Source: an uncultured Bacteroidales bacterium
GTDB taxonomy: Bacteria > Bacteroidota > Bacteroidia > Bacteroidales > UBA932
Length of the DNA: 64,000 bases
Assembly: GCA_946405435.1 (NCBI GenBank)
Contig: CAMJHF010000008.1
Coordinates: 1 to 64,000, forward strand
Direction: 5' to 3'
Positions 1-8,407 of this stretch are shown here, in pieces; position 1 is the stretch's first letter, and every line of letters begins with the position of its first letter. Made by a program: the position numbers and the translations under genes. The notes beneath the pieces were generated by a model. It saw only the letters and a list, made by a program, of their open reading frames with translations, made no database searches and had not been told where the DNA came from.

Positions 1-125
1 TCGCGGATGATGCCGATGGCTTTCTCGAAGTTGCCTTCAGCCTCTTCGAGGGCCTTCTTGCAGTCCATCATACCGGCGGAAGTCATCTTGCGTAACTTCA
101 TTACGTCTGCTGCTGTAATTGCCAT
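1..125 (-). CDS. tsf: Elongation factor Ts, N-terminal part (cut by window edge)
   Basis: Only the first 41 codons are present; the gene runs off the left edge. The ATG lies at 123-125 and the protein opens [20 protein letters not shown], followed by DCKKAL. This is the UBA-like N-terminal helix bundle of EF-Ts with its signature around residues 10-25. EF-Ts catalyses GDP/GTP exchange on EF-Tu in the cytoplasm. It lies 29 bases downstream of rpsB, the usual rpsB-tsf order, and is probably transcribed with it. Confidence 0.97.
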   Translation of the reverse strand, partial: MAITAADVMKLRKMTSAGMMDCKKALEEAEGNFEKAIGIIR

Positions 126-154
126 TGTTGTATCTCTTTAAGTGTTAATGGAAC

Positions 155-1018
155 TTATTCTGCCGCGGGAGCTTCGGCTGCTTTGGGCTCCTCGGCGATT
201 TCTACCTTCTCGGCTGCCTCGGGGGCTGCTTCCTCGGACTTGCCGCCCTTGCGTGCACGGAGCTTGCGGCTTGCTGCCTTGGGCTCGGCGTCGCCTGCCT
301 CTTCGGCGGGGGCTTCCTTGTCCTTCTCGAGTTTGCGCTCCTCAAGACCTTCGGCGATGGCTTTGCAGAGGATTGTCATGATGCACTCGATGGACTTTGC
401 CGCGTCGTCATTTGCCGGAATCACATAATCAATGGGTGTGGGATCGCAACAAGTATCAACCATTGCGAATACCGGAATGTTGAGACGGTTGGCTTCCTTG
501 ACGGCGTTGGCCTCTTTCTGTACGTCGATCACGAAGATCGCGGAGGGGAGGCGGCTCATGTCGCGGATGGAGCCGAGGTTCTTCTCGAGTTTGGCCCTCT
601 GGCGGTCGACCTGCAGGCGCTCACGCTTGGCGAGCTTGTCGAAGGTGCCGTCTTCTTTCATCTTGTCGATGGTGCCCATCTTCTTGATGGCCTTGCGGAT
701 GGTGGGGAAGTTGGTAAGCATACCGCCTGCCCAGCGCTCGGTTACGGAAGGCATGCCGACAGCGGCAGCTTTCTCGCTGACGATGTCCTTGGCCTGCTTC
801 TTGGTGGCCACGAAGAGAATCTTGCGTCCGCTCTTGGCGAGCATCTTCATTTCTTCTGCGGCCTCGTCTATCTTGACGATGGTCTTGTGCAGGTCGATGA
901 TGTGGGTACCCTTCTTCTGGTCGAAGATGTAGGGAGCCATCTTGGGGTTCCACTTGCGGGCAAGGTGTCCGAAGTGTACGCCTGCATCAAGCAGTTCTTG
1001 GAAATTTGTACGTGACAT
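155..1018 (-). CDS. rpsB: 30S ribosomal protein S2
   Basis: The 287-residue product starts MSRTNFQELLDAGVHFGH, the S2 signature opening, and continues with the conserved KWNPKMAPYIF stretch. Residues from about 225 on form an Ala/Glu/Lys-rich tail that is longer than in E. coli S2, a common Bacteroidota trait. S2 joins late in small-subunit assembly and is needed for S1 binding. The gene lies between rpsI and tsf on the same strand. The 158-base gap upstream holds hairpins that could be a control leader. ATG start at 1016-1018. Confidence 0.98.
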   Translation of the reverse strand: MSRTNFQELLDAGVHFGHLARKWNPKMAPYIFDQKKGTHIIDLHKTIVKIDEAAEEMKMLAKSGRKILFVATKKQAKDIVSEKAAAVGMPSVTERWAGGMLTNFPTIRKAIKKMGTIDKMKEDGTFDKLAKRERLQVDRQRAKLEKNLGSIRDMSRLPSAIFVIDVQKEANAVKEANRLNIPVFAMVDTCCDPTPIDYVIPANDDAAKSIECIMTILCKAIAEGLEERKLEKDKEAPAEEAGDAEPKAASRKLRARKGGKSEEAAPEAAEKVEIAEEPKAAEAPAAE

Positions 1019-1176
1019 TTTGTTTTGTTCTGTTTTGTTTTTAACTGTGCCCGTCTTCGGGCCTCTTTACTTCAAGGCGGAGTAGCGGAGTGTCCGGTCT
1101 CCGGCCTTTTCCGCAGGGTGGCAACGATCCCGAGGGGACGTTTAGAACCACCACTGTGCCGTAAATCAACAAATAA
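1019..1176 (-). promoter_or_regulatory. rpsI-rpsB intergenic leader with hairpins
   Basis: This 158-base gap is long for an otherwise tight ribosomal operon. On the minus strand, just before rpsB, it carries a perfect GCCCG/CGGGC stem with a 4-base loop (1049-1062). A second CCGG/CCGG mini-stem lies near 1097-1109, and a T/C-rich run precedes the rpsB ATG. S2 is autoregulated through its mRNA leader in many bacteria, so a leader structure here is plausible. No run of U follows the stems, so this is not an obvious intrinsic terminator. Any regulatory role is inference. Confidence 0.35.
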
Positions 1177-1566
1177 CTAACGTTTGCTGAACTGGAAGCG
1201 TCTGCGGGCTCCGGGCTGACCGGGCTTCTTGCGCTCGACCTCGCGGGCGTCGCGGGTGAGGAAGCCGGCGGCTTTGAGAGCGGGACGGTATGCTTCCTTG
1301 TCAACCTCACACAGTGCGCGGGAAATGCCCAGGCGGATAGCCTCGGCCTGTCCTTTGGTGCCGCCGCCGCAGATGGTGACTTTGATGTCGAACTGTCCTG
1401 CGGTGCCGGTGACCTCGAAAGGCTGGTTCACCACGTAACGGAGGGTCTCGGCGGGGAAGTAGTTCTCCAGGGGACGGTCGTTGATGGTGATGTTGCCTTT
1501 GCCGGCGGTGAGATAAACGCGAGCCACAGCTGCTTTACGTCTTCCAAGGGCGTTTGTCTGTTCCAT
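1177..1566 (-). CDS. rpsI: 30S ribosomal protein S9
   Basis: The 129-residue product begins [19 protein letters not shown] and ends RRRFQFSKR. That is the S9 pattern of a GRRK..ARV opening and a basic SKR tail reaching the P-site tRNA. The middle holds the family motif [19 protein letters not shown]. It follows rplM after 9 bases, the near-universal rplM-rpsI pair, and is presumably co-transcribed from the promoter ahead of rplM. Length is normal for the family. Confidence 0.98.
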   Translation of the reverse strand: MEQTNALGRRKAAVARVYLTAGKGNITINDRPLENYFPAETLRYVVNQPFEVTGTAGQFDIKVTICGGGTKGQAEAIRLGISRALCEVDKEAYRPALKAAGFLTRDAREVERKKPGQPGARRRFQFSKR

Positions 1567-1575
1567 TTGCTCTGT

Positions 1576-2028
1576 TTAAATTTCGTTTAACTTGATGGTT
1601 TTGGGATTCTGTGCCTGGTGCGGATGCTCGGGACCTGCGTAAACGTGCAGGTTGCCAAGTATCTTGGAACCAAGACGATTCTTGGGGAGCATGCCTCTGA
1701 CGGCTCTCCTCACGAGTTCGGCAGGCCTCTTCTCGAGGATCTCCTTGGGCGTAGTGAAACGCTGTCCGCCGGGATATCCGGTGTAGCGTGTGTAAACGCG
1801 GTCGGTCATCTTCTTGCCGCCGAGGGCAACCTTCTCTGCGTTGATTACGATGACGTTGTCGCCGCAATCCACGTTGGGAGTGAAGCCGGGCTTGGTCTTG
1901 CCACGGAGGACAAGGGCCACGCGGGAGGCCAGACGACCAAGTGCGAGATCCGTCGCGTCAATGACCACCCACTCTTTGTTTACAGTGCCCTTGTTCAGGG
2001 AGACTGTTTTGTAGCTTTGTGTGTCCAC
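1576..2028 (-). CDS. rplM: 50S ribosomal protein L13 (GTG start)
   Basis: The 150-residue protein starts DTQSYKTVSLNKGTVNKEW after the initiator and contains the L13 core VIDATDLALGRLAS plus FTPNVDCGDNVIVINAEK. The start codon is GTG (2026-2028), since no in-frame ATG gives a full N terminus. L13 is an early-assembly 23S-binding protein. It heads the rplM-rpsI-rpsB-tsf series. A clear Bacteroidota-type promoter lies 60-90 bases upstream (2088-2118). Confidence 0.97.
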   Translation of the reverse strand: MDTQSYKTVSLNKGTVNKEWVVIDATDLALGRLASRVALVLRGKTKPGFTPNVDCGDNVIVINAEKVALGGKKMTDRVYTRYTGYPGGQRFTTPKEILEKRPAELVRRAVRGMLPKNRLGSKILGNLHVYAGPEHPHQAQNPKTIKLNEI

Positions 2029-2087
2029 TGTCTTGATCTTTAAATGGTTAATAATAATATTGCGATCCCCGTAAAAATTGGGGGACG

Positions 2088-2118
2088 CAAAGGTAGAAAT
2101 TATTTCTCAAATATCAAA
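2088..2118 (-). promoter_or_regulatory. Promoter of the rplM operon
   Basis: Read on the minus strand there is TTTG at 2118-2115, a 19-base spacer, then TACCTTTG at 2095-2088. This matches the Bacteroidota -33 TTTG and -7 TAnnTTTG consensus. Transcription would begin near 2081 and run about 50 bases to the rplM GTG. The very start of the leader can form a C4/G4 hairpin with an A/T-rich loop (about 2067-2083). Confidence 0.65.
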
Positions 2119-2125
2119 GTTTATG

Positions 2126-2156
2126 CTTGCTATTTCAATTTTTTACCCTATCTTTG
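2126..2156 (+). promoter_or_regulatory. Promoter of the tRNA gene
   Basis: TATCTTTG at 2149-2156 fits the Bacteroidota -7 box. CTTG lies 19 bases upstream at 2126-2129 as a near-match -33 element. Transcription would start near 2163, about 34 bases before the mature tRNA. It diverges from the rplM promoter only about 10 bases away. Confidence 0.55.
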
Positions 2157-2196
2157 CAGTCCGTTCTTCGTCCGGGTTTTGTTCCCGGCCAGTGAC

Positions 2197-2270
2197 GGCG
2201 GGGTAGCTCAGCTGGTTAGAGCGTCGGATTCATAATCCGGAGGTCGTGGGATCATGCCCCACCCCCGCTA
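2197..2270 (+). tRNA. tRNA-Met (CAT anticodon)
   Basis: The 74 bases fold into a full cloverleaf. The acceptor is GGCGGGG/CCCCGCT with a terminal G-U pair. The D stem is GCTC/GAGC, the anticodon stem TCGGA/TCCGG around loop TTCATAA (anticodon 2231-2233), and the T stem GTGGG/CCCAC. The discriminator base is A and CCA is not encoded. The D stem is of elongator type. The anticodon stem carries two of the three G-C pairs typical of initiators, and the first acceptor pair is weak, so the elongator assignment is likely but not certain; tRNA-Ile2 (CAT read by lysidine) is also possible. The T loop reads ATCATGC instead of the usual TTCRANN. Confidence 0.85.
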
Positions 2271-2283
2271 CGATATTATTAAA

Positions 2284-2330
2284 ACAGAATCCACGGGTTT
2301 CAGGCTCGTGGATTCTGTCGTTTTATTTGA
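2284..2330. terminator. Bidirectional intrinsic terminator
   Basis: A perfect 12-base-pair stem (ACAGAATCCACG at 2284-2295 with its complement at 2307-2318) encloses an 11-base loop. On the plus strand CGTTTTATTT follows, which would end the tRNA transcript. On the minus strand the stem is followed by TTTTAATAAT, which would end the exported-protein gene at 2348. Confidence 0.85.
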
Positions 2331-2347
2331 CCAACGGGTAACCTGCC

Positions 2348-3943
2348 TCAGAATGACCACCTGATGCCAAGTCCGAGGCCTAGGCGGCTCTTGTGGGGGG
2401 ACTCCAGCAGGACGGTGTTGTGGTTTTCGCCGCTGAGTATGTCGAAGAAGGCTTTCGCATAAACCGAGAAAGGATAGTAATTGACGGCAAAGCGCGCTCC
2501 TGGCTCGAATAAGAATGCTCCATTGGCGGCGAAAGACTCTTTCTTGACGGCAAGCCAGTCCATGCCGACCACGGCATAGGGTGTGAGTTCGAACATGCGC
2601 GTGAACCTGAATGCATATCCGGCGCCGGCGCTGAATATCAGATTATAAGTGTTGAAACCCTTTTCAAAGTGCCAGGCGGCGGGATCGACGCCTAAATTGA
2701 AGAGGCCGTAAAGGGTGTTCCCGTTTTCGAAGATATGGAACAGGTAGTCCATGCCTATATTGACCGAGAACTTGGACACGCCGCCAACCCTGGGCTCCAG
2801 GGCGAGGCTCATCTTTGAGTCGTTGCTCTGCTTTATGGTCCAGCCTTCCTGGATGTTTTCCAGACCGGAAATCTGGCAGAACTCGGATGTTACACTGTTT
2901 CCGGTCGCAACGCCAATGTTGTCTACGATCTTGATGACGCGCAGGTATCCTCTTGGCTGGGAAACCAGTTTGCCGTCCTTGTCTTCGGCATAGCTGTAGG
3001 CACGATAGCGCTGTCCGTTCCTTATTCCCTCCTTGTCGCCGATCTTGGCCCTGATGGGGTTGGTTGAGATGACGGGAACGGCCACGTTCCACTGCGGAAT
3101 CTTTTTCTCCAGGCTGTACATTATATTGGTGTACGCTTCATTCATGGCTCCGTTCATGGTGAGGTTCGTATTGCCTTTCAGAGTAATGATGGAGGCTATT
3201 GCAGCCATTGCGGACTCCCTGCCGGAGTTTGTCTCCATTACCGAGGCGACCGGGGTGAAGCCTACGTGGAGATTGTCAAACCATTTCCTGGCTGCGGCTT
3301 TCTGGCTTGGAGACGAGTCGGGATCAGCCCAGGCGTTGCGGTAGAACTCATCCAGCTTCTGCCCGTCGAAGTCAATCTTGTAGGCGTAAGCGTCAATCCA
3401 TGCATAATAATGGTCACCGGCGTTTTGACTATGGTCTTTGCTCAGGTTCCAAAAGTCCAGGACGAGTATATAGCTGTTGTCGACCAGTTTCTCTCCCCAT
3501 GCAAGACGCTGGTCATGGATCTTTGCAGCTGCGGCGTTGAGGATGTCCTGGTCCTTGGCATTGTACAAGCCCCTGTCCACGATGCGGGAAGCATCCATGG
3601 AACCGTCCGGCTGGCGGTTGAAGATGTATGCCAGAACTTGTTTCATGACACCGCTCTCTTCCACCAGGGAGTTTGCCATCTCCTGGCCGATTGGATCGGA
3701 ACGGTTGGGATTGTTGACGCTGAACTTCTTGATGGGAATATCGTTGATGTCAAATTTTTCGCTGATTTCAAGCCCCGAGAGGAAATTGTTGATTTCGCCG
3801 TCCCATTTGTCCCCGCGGTTTACGACGATTATGGACAGGCTGCTCCTGTCGTAGTAATCGGGCTCTACAGCATTGGTTCCGGGCTGGCTGAATGCCATCA
3901 TAGGGCAGATGGCAATGAGAATACTTAGGAATAGTTTCTTCAT
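2348..3943 (-). CDS. Exported protein with barrel-like C-terminal region, function unknown
   Basis: The start was set at the ATG at 3943, giving a typical signal peptide (MKKLFLSILIAICPMMAFSQ) and a 531-residue protein. The longer frame only adds 22 residues of leader-like sequence. The N-terminal 280 residues are soluble and mixed alpha/beta, with recurring Trp and Asp. The last 170 residues show alternating hydrophobic strands and Gly/aromatic turns, and the chain ends LGLGIRWSF with a terminal Phe, as in outer-membrane barrels. I recognise no family. It has its own promoter (4014-4044) and ends at a bidirectional terminator, so it is probably monocistronic. An outer-membrane location is inferred. 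Confidence 0.8.
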   Translation of the reverse strand: MKKLFLSILIAICPMMAFSQPGTNAVEPDYYDRSSLSIIVVNRGDKWDGEINNFLSGLEISEKFDINDIPIKKFSVNNPNRSDPIGQEMANSLVEESGVMKQVLAYIFNRQPDGSMDASRIVDRGLYNAKDQDILNAAAAKIHDQRLAWGEKLVDNSYILVLDFWNLSKDHSQNAGDHYYAWIDAYAYKIDFDGQKLDEFYRNAWADPDSSPSQKAAARKWFDNLHVGFTPVASVMETNSGRESAMAAIASIITLKGNTNLTMNGAMNEAYTNIMYSLEKKIPQWNVAVPVISTNPIRAKIGDKEGIRNGQRYRAYSYAEDKDGKLVSQPRGYLRVIKIVDNIGVATGNSVTSEFCQISGLENIQEGWTIKQSNDSKMSLALEPRVGGVSKFSVNIGMDYLFHIFENGNTLYGLFNLGVDPAAWHFEKGFNTYNLIFSAGAGYAFRFTRMFELTPYAVVGMDWLAVKKESFAANGAFLFEPGARFAVNYYPFSVYAKAFFDILSGENHNTVLLESPHKSRLGLGLGIRWSF

Positions 3944-4013
3944 GAGCTGGTAGAGTGTTATTAAGTAGTAAGGGTGTATTCTGATTATTTGAAGTGCAAC
4001 ACACTTCAAAAGT

Positions 4014-4044
4014 CAAAGTTATACAATTGTTTACAATATTCCAA
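4014..4044 (-). promoter_or_regulatory. Promoter of the exported barrel-like protein gene
   Basis: On the minus strand TAACTTTG (4021-4014) is a full -7 box. TTGG at 4044-4041 sits 19 bases upstream as a partial -33 element. The predicted leader is about 65 bases long. Confidence 0.5.
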
Positions 4045-4092
4045 CGGAGTCCTGTGCCCCGGCGGCTTACTGGGCCTTTAGCTCCTGGGGAC

Positions 4093-4797
4093 TTATCGGA
4101 GGACCTTCAATATCTGGGTGCGGCTCGCGCTCGGGAACAGGCCGGCAATGTGGCTGATAAGCAGATCGAGGGATTCCTCGGGAGTGTGGCCGGTGTGGAG
4201 CGTGAGGCCGCTGCCTGCGTCGGAGAATCCGGGGAACCCGGGAAAGTCGGCGAATGCCGCATCGGTTTCGAACAGGGATTCAGGCGTGCAGAAGGACGCC
4301 CGTTGCCAGCCTTTGTAGCTGAGGTTCGGCCCGCCGTACACCCGGGAGATGTCTCCGGTGACCATGCGGCACTGGTGCATGAGCTTGCCCATGGCTGCGT
4401 CGGCGGCGCCTTTCTTGACATCGAGCAGGGTGCGGACCTCCTTTATGGAAACGGCCCCCTGTCTGGCGGCAAGGTCAAGGATTTTGAGCCCGGCGGCATC
4501 GGGCTCGTGTGCCGCCCTCCTTATGTTCATCAGTTCCCTGTACCAGCGGATGGTGGCAAAGGCCGCCTTGCCGCCGCAGAGGAATTTGCCGTAAGCTATA
4601 TCGCCGGCCCTGACGCACTCTATCTTCCAGTCCCACGGGCCAAGCGTGCCTTCTTCATCGCCGAACCAATATCCCTGCATGGTGAGCTCCTGGATGGAGT
4701 ATCCCGGTATGGCGCAAGGGAAGAACGGAATGATTCCCGCTTCCCTCACGGCCTGCTCCATGCTCTGGGCGCTGCATATCCGGGCGAACAACGGCAT
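4093..4797 (-). CDS. Winged-helix protein, YcaQ/AlkZ-related
   Basis: The 234-residue soluble protein has an IPFF/GYSIQELT N-terminal segment, then a GPWDWK...DIAYGKFL stretch and a helix-turn-helix-like region around residues 100-145 (GAVSIKEVRTLLDVKKGAADAA). I recall this pattern from short Bacteroidales proteins labelled AlkZ-related or winged-helix proteins. It is shorter than true YcaQ/AlkZ interstrand-crosslink glycosylases (about 400 residues), and their catalytic motif cannot be confirmed here. It ends the transporter operon: its start is 12 bases after the stop of the upstream gene. A DNA-related role is inference from a remembered resemblance. Confidence 0.6.
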   Translation of the reverse strand: MPLFARICSAQSMEQAVREAGIIPFFPCAIPGYSIQELTMQGYWFGDEEGTLGPWDWKIECVRAGDIAYGKFLCGGKAAFATIRWYRELMNIRRAAHEPDAAGLKILDLAARQGAVSIKEVRTLLDVKKGAADAAMGKLMHQCRMVTGDISRVYGGPNLSYKGWQRASFCTPESLFETDAAFADFPGFPGFSDAGSGLTLHTGHTPEESLDLLISHIAGLFPSASRTQILKVLR

Positions 4798-4809
4798 GCC
4801 TTGCAGGAT

Positions 4810-6468
4810 CTAGACCGCCAGCAGGATCAGCAGCTGCGCCGAAAGAACCTGCAGGAACAGGGCGAAGGGGTAGACCGCCGAATAGGCTATCGACGGCGCC
4901 TGGTTGCCGAATGCTTGACGGGAGAAGTCCAGGGCGAAAGGATTTGTCGTGGCTCCCGACAGCAGGCCGCAGATGTTGTAGAAGTTCTGCTTGAGGACCA
5001 GCCTGGCGAAGATTCCTGTTAGCAGCATGGGCACGAAGGCTATGAGAGCGCTGTAGAGCATGATGTTCCATCCACCGGAAACGAAAGTCCCGGGGAAAGC
5101 GCTGCCGGCGCCCAGACCCACTGTGGCCAGGAAGATGCACAGGCCGATTTCCCTTACGATACGGAGGGCGCTGGTGCTGGTATAGGTCGAGAACTTCCAT
5201 CGGGGGCCGAAGTGACCTATTATTATTCCTATGATGAGAGGGCCTGCGGCCAGACCGAAATGAATGGCATGGCTCATTCCGGGGAATCGCAGAGGCACGG
5301 CACCCAGTATGAGTCCGAGTCCAAGTCCGATGAATACCGGGGCGAGGTTCGGCTTGTCCAGCTCGGAGCTATTGTTGCCGGCGGCATCGGCGAACTTGCG
5401 GATGCCTTCTTCGTCGCCCACCACCCTCAGGCCGTCGCCTATCTGGATGTACATATCACCGATCGCCACCAGTTCGACTCCTGAGCGGAGTATCCGCACC
5501 ACGGATATGCCGTACTCGGTGTCGAGGTTGAGGTCCTTGATCTTCTTGCCGGAAAGGGAAGTGTTGGTGACCAGGATCTTGCGTGAAGAAATGCTTTTCT
5601 GCTCGTTGATCTCCTTGCCGAAGCATATGCCCAGCATCCGGCGTTCCGACCTCATCAGGTCTATGCTGACGCAGTCTCCCGCTGCAAGGACGGGGTTGTC
5701 TGCGACTGAAAAACTGTCCTGGCCCCGCGTTACTCCGGTCACCGTGTATTTGCCAGGGAAACGGTCCAGGATTTCGGAAAGATGTTTTCCCGCGATCGCC
5801 GGATTAACGACCTCGAAGCGCATGGAAAGCGGTGCGTTGCCCTGCTCCGCAGTGTCCTGGATAGCTGAGGCTTCTTTCTTGAGGTCTACCCGGAAGACGG
5901 CTTTGAGCAGCAGCATTGCCAGCACTGCAGCAAGCAGGCCCACGGGATAGGCTATGGCAAAGTTGTTTGCTATAGCCGATGCGGTGTCGGGGTCGTCAAC
6001 CTCGGCAAGCAGGGTTCCGTAGGCTGCGTCGTACCAGGTTTGCTGGGCGGTGCCCATGCCGGGAGCATTTGTCACCGCCCCGGACATCGTGCCTACCATC
6101 TCGGGAAGGGGCTTGCCGGTTATGTTCCACAGCACGAGCGTAGTTATCACCACGAGGGAGATAAGCATCAGTGTCATCAGGTTGAATTTGAGGCCCTCTT
6201 TGCGGAAAGAGGAGAAGAAGCCCGGGCCGACCTGGAAACCTACCGTGAACACGAACAGCACAAGGCCGAATTCTTTGAGGAAATGGAGGAAAAGCGCGTC
6301 CGCCTTGACTCCGAGGGCGCCGAAGAGAATACCCACGAACAGCACCCAGATGGCTCCCAGGGAGGCTCCCTTGATTCGTATTTTCGAAAATATGAGGCCG
6401 ATTCCTATAACGAAACACAACATCATCAGCGAATGGCCGGTTCCTGATGAAAAGAATAAATCATACAT
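4810..6468 (-). CDS. YidE/YbjL/AspT-family transporter with two RCK_C (TrkA-C) domains
   Basis: The 552 residues match the family layout. About five membrane helices come first (residues 10-190, with FTVGFQVGPGFFSSFR and SGAVTNAPGMGTAQQ). Two soluble RCK_C regulatory domains follow (about 205-375). A second membrane half has a matching FLATVGLGAGSAFPGTF and SGATTNPFAL repeat. AspT-type members exchange aspartate for alanine and others are uncharacterised anion antiporters, so the substrate is unknown. The repeated SGA-T-N-P motif in both halves supports inverted halves. It has its own promoter just beyond the end of the polysaccharide locus. Confidence 0.9.
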   Translation of the reverse strand: MYDLFFSSGTGHSLMMLCFVIGIGLIFSKIRIKGASLGAIWVLFVGILFGALGVKADALFLHFLKEFGLVLFVFTVGFQVGPGFFSSFRKEGLKFNLMTLMLISLVVITTLVLWNITGKPLPEMVGTMSGAVTNAPGMGTAQQTWYDAAYGTLLAEVDDPDTASAIANNFAIAYPVGLLAAVLAMLLLKAVFRVDLKKEASAIQDTAEQGNAPLSMRFEVVNPAIAGKHLSEILDRFPGKYTVTGVTRGQDSFSVADNPVLAAGDCVSIDLMRSERRMLGICFGKEINEQKSISSRKILVTNTSLSGKKIKDLNLDTEYGISVVRILRSGVELVAIGDMYIQIGDGLRVVGDEEGIRKFADAAGNNSSELDKPNLAPVFIGLGLGLILGAVPLRFPGMSHAIHFGLAAGPLIIGIIIGHFGPRWKFSTYTSTSALRIVREIGLCIFLATVGLGAGSAFPGTFVSGGWNIMLYSALIAFVPMLLTGIFARLVLKQNFYNICGLLSGATTNPFALDFSRQAFGNQAPSIAYSAVYPFALFLQVLSAQLLILLAV

Positions 6469-6490
6469 CTCCGATGTTTTTTGAAGGCCG

Positions 6491-6522
6491 CAAAGTTCGT
6501 CATTATCTTCGAAACCGCCAAA
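6491..6522 (-). promoter_or_regulatory. Promoter of the transporter operon
   Basis: On the minus strand TTTG (6522-6519), a 20-base spacer and GAACTTTG (6498-6491) resemble the Bacteroidota consensus with one mismatch in the -7 box. It lies between the last polysaccharide gene (stop at 6539) and the transporter ATG (6468). This suggests a separate transcription unit. Confidence 0.45.
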
Positions 6523-6538
6523 CTGAAGTCTCCGAAGT

Positions 6539-7435
6539 TCAAAGAAACGCGGGGCCTTCAGCGGTGCTCAATTTCCTGTTCCGGAGTATCGTACCGGTGC
6601 GGCCGGCCATTTCGAGAAATAGTTTCTGTGGATAAAGTGAGTGATACAGCCAAGGAGCCTTGATAAACAAGTTGAAGAAGGCCGATAACCACACTGTCGG
6701 ACCTTTGCTTCCCGGAGCGCTGATGGCCCTTGAGTGTTGAATTGCCAGGAGTTGAATCATTTCTTTCTTGGAACGGACCCGTTCCGCCCTGTCATGGACG
6801 GCAGTGGCTCCGGGCACTATTCCGGCCTGCAGTCCATGGAAACGGACGCGGTCTACATAGTTATCGTCTTCGCCATACTGAAAAAAAGTCGGAGAAAAAC
6901 CTCCGACTTTTTCAATGCACCGCCGTGTCATGAGCCAGTGGGCGGCCATGACATTGGTTACAGTGTATGCCTCGGCCAGCCTCCCCGCATACATGTCTTC
7001 AAACAATTCCCGATTTGAGTGCCATGAGCATACGTTGTACGTGAAGGCTTTGTCGATATGCCGGCCGTCCGCACTCATCTGGAAGGGGCTAAGTACCCCA
7101 TAATCAGGATTGTGGGAACTCACGGCCACAAGCTTGCCGATAGTGTCCGGTTCTATCCAGGCGTCCTGGTTCAGAAGATAGACATACTCATACCCTTTGG
7201 CCAGGGCATAACGCAGGCCTATGTTGTTTGCCTGGCCGAAGCCTATGTTATGCTCCATACGGCGCAGAATCACGCCTGGGAAATGCTCTTCAATATAATC
7301 GGCCGTACCATCGATGGATGCGTTGTCAACCACGAATACATCCGAAGCCGTCACTGATGCCAGAGCGCTGCCAAGACACCGGTCCGCCCACTTCATAGCA
7401 TTGTAGGTTACAATGATTACAAGTGTCTTTGACAT
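6539..7435 (-). CDS. Family 2 glycosyltransferase, rhamnosyltransferase-like
   Basis: Start chosen at the ATG at 7435 (MSKTLVIIVTYN), 4 bases after the upstream stop; the longer frame only adds junk. The 298-residue protein has the GT2 opening IVTYN, VVDNASIDGT (residues 35-44) and an LLNQDAW segment (about 90-96) in place of the usual DxD. That segment is typical of WsaF/RfbN-like rhamnosyltransferases. A C-terminal HDRAERVR follows. It is the last gene of the polysaccharide locus. The sugar is not predictable; rhamnose is a family-based guess. Confidence 0.85.
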   Translation of the reverse strand: MSKTLVIIVTYNAMKWADRCLGSALASVTASDVFVVDNASIDGTADYIEEHFPGVILRRMEHNIGFGQANNIGLRYALAKGYEYVYLLNQDAWIEPDTIGKLVAVSSHNPDYGVLSPFQMSADGRHIDKAFTYNVCSWHSNRELFEDMYAGRLAEAYTVTNVMAAHWLMTRRCIEKVGGFSPTFFQYGEDDNYVDRVRFHGLQAGIVPGATAVHDRAERVRSKKEMIQLLAIQHSRAISAPGSKGPTVWLSAFFNLFIKAPWLYHSLYPQKLFLEMAGRTGTILRNRKLSTAEGPAFL

Positions 7436-7439
7436 GTGT

Positions 7440-8372
7440 TTACAACCTCCCTCTGAAATACTTGATAACCTGGTCCAGACCATCGTCCAGAGATACAGTA
7501 GGGGCCCAGCCCAGTTTGCTGCATGCGAGAGTAATATCGGGCCTTCGCATTTTTGGGTCGTCGGAAGGGAGGGGCTTGAAGACGATACGGCTCCGGCTGC
7601 CGGTTTTCTCGATTACTTTTTTCGCCAGCTCCAGCATGGAGAACTCTCCTGGATTTCCGATATTGACAGGACCGGTAAAAGAATCATCGGTCGCCATCAT
7701 TCTCAGCAAGCCTTCAATAAGGTCCGAAACATATTGGAAGGAACGGGTTTGAGATCCGTCTCCATAAATGGTGATATCCTCTCCTTTCAGGGCTTGAACC
7801 ACGAAATTTGAAACTACCCGGCCGTCATTTTCCGCCATTCTTGGGCCATAGGTATTGAAAATCCTTACTACTTTTATCCTTACGCCATGGATTCTGTGGT
7901 AATCGAAGCACAAAGACTCTGCAACACGCTTGCCTTCATCATAGCATGAACGTATCCCGATCGGATTTACATTGCCCCAATATGACTCAGTCTGGGGGTG
8001 AATGGCCGGGTCGCCATATACTTCGGAGGTGGAAGCCAGGAGTATTTTGGCCTTTGTCCTTTTTGCCAGACCGAGCAGATGAAAAGTCCCGAAGACGGAC
8101 GTCTTGGTGGTTTGAATCGGGTCCGTTTGATAATATACGGGCGAAGCCGGACACGCAAGATTATAGATTTCGTCAATTTCCGCCCTGTACGGTTGCGTTA
8201 CGTCATGGCGGATAAGCTCGAAGTTGGGATTCTTCAACAGGTGGACCACATTCTCTCTTCTGCCGCTGTAAAAATTGTCGATGCAGACAACCGAGTTGCC
8301 CTCGTCCAACAGTCGTTCGCATAAGTGGGATCCGATAAATCCGGCGCCTCCGGCTACAAGTATTTGTTTCAT
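7440..8372 (-). CDS. uxs: UDP-glucuronate decarboxylase (UDP-xylose synthase)
   Basis: The 310-residue short-chain dehydrogenase has the NAD-binding GGAGFIG (8-14) and a catalytic STSEVYG...Y144xxxK148. It also carries the UXS-specific [14 protein letters not shown], which separates this family from dTDP-glucose dehydratases. It converts UDP-glucuronate to UDP-xylose through a 4-keto intermediate in the cytoplasm. It sits between two glycosyltransferases near the end of the locus, which suggests xylose or a xylose-derived pentose in the glycan. No UDP-glucose dehydrogenase is in this window, so UDP-glucuronate must come from elsewhere. Confidence 0.92.
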   Translation of the reverse strand: MKQILVAGGAGFIGSHLCERLLDEGNSVVCIDNFYSGRRENVVHLLKNPNFELIRHDVTQPYRAEIDEIYNLACPASPVYYQTDPIQTTKTSVFGTFHLLGLAKRTKAKILLASTSEVYGDPAIHPQTESYWGNVNPIGIRSCYDEGKRVAESLCFDYHRIHGVRIKVVRIFNTYGPRMAENDGRVVSNFVVQALKGEDITIYGDGSQTRSFQYVSDLIEGLLRMMATDDSFTGPVNIGNPGEFSMLELAKKVIEKTGSRSRIVFKPLPSDDPKMRRPDITLACSKLGWAPTVSLDDGLDQVIKYFRGRL

Positions 8373-8407
8373 AATATGTTATTAGTTGTAAATAGCAATG
8401 ATAACGC

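Noticed and set aside
2197..2270. Initiator tRNA-fMet
   Set aside because: The D stem is GCTC/GAGC and only two of three anticodon-stem G-C pairs are present. The first acceptor pair is G-U rather than the usual mismatch, so an elongator is more likely.
3994..5022. A 342-codon frame on the plus strand
   Set aside because: It spans the antisense of the winged-helix protein and of the transporter C terminus and has no recognisable features.
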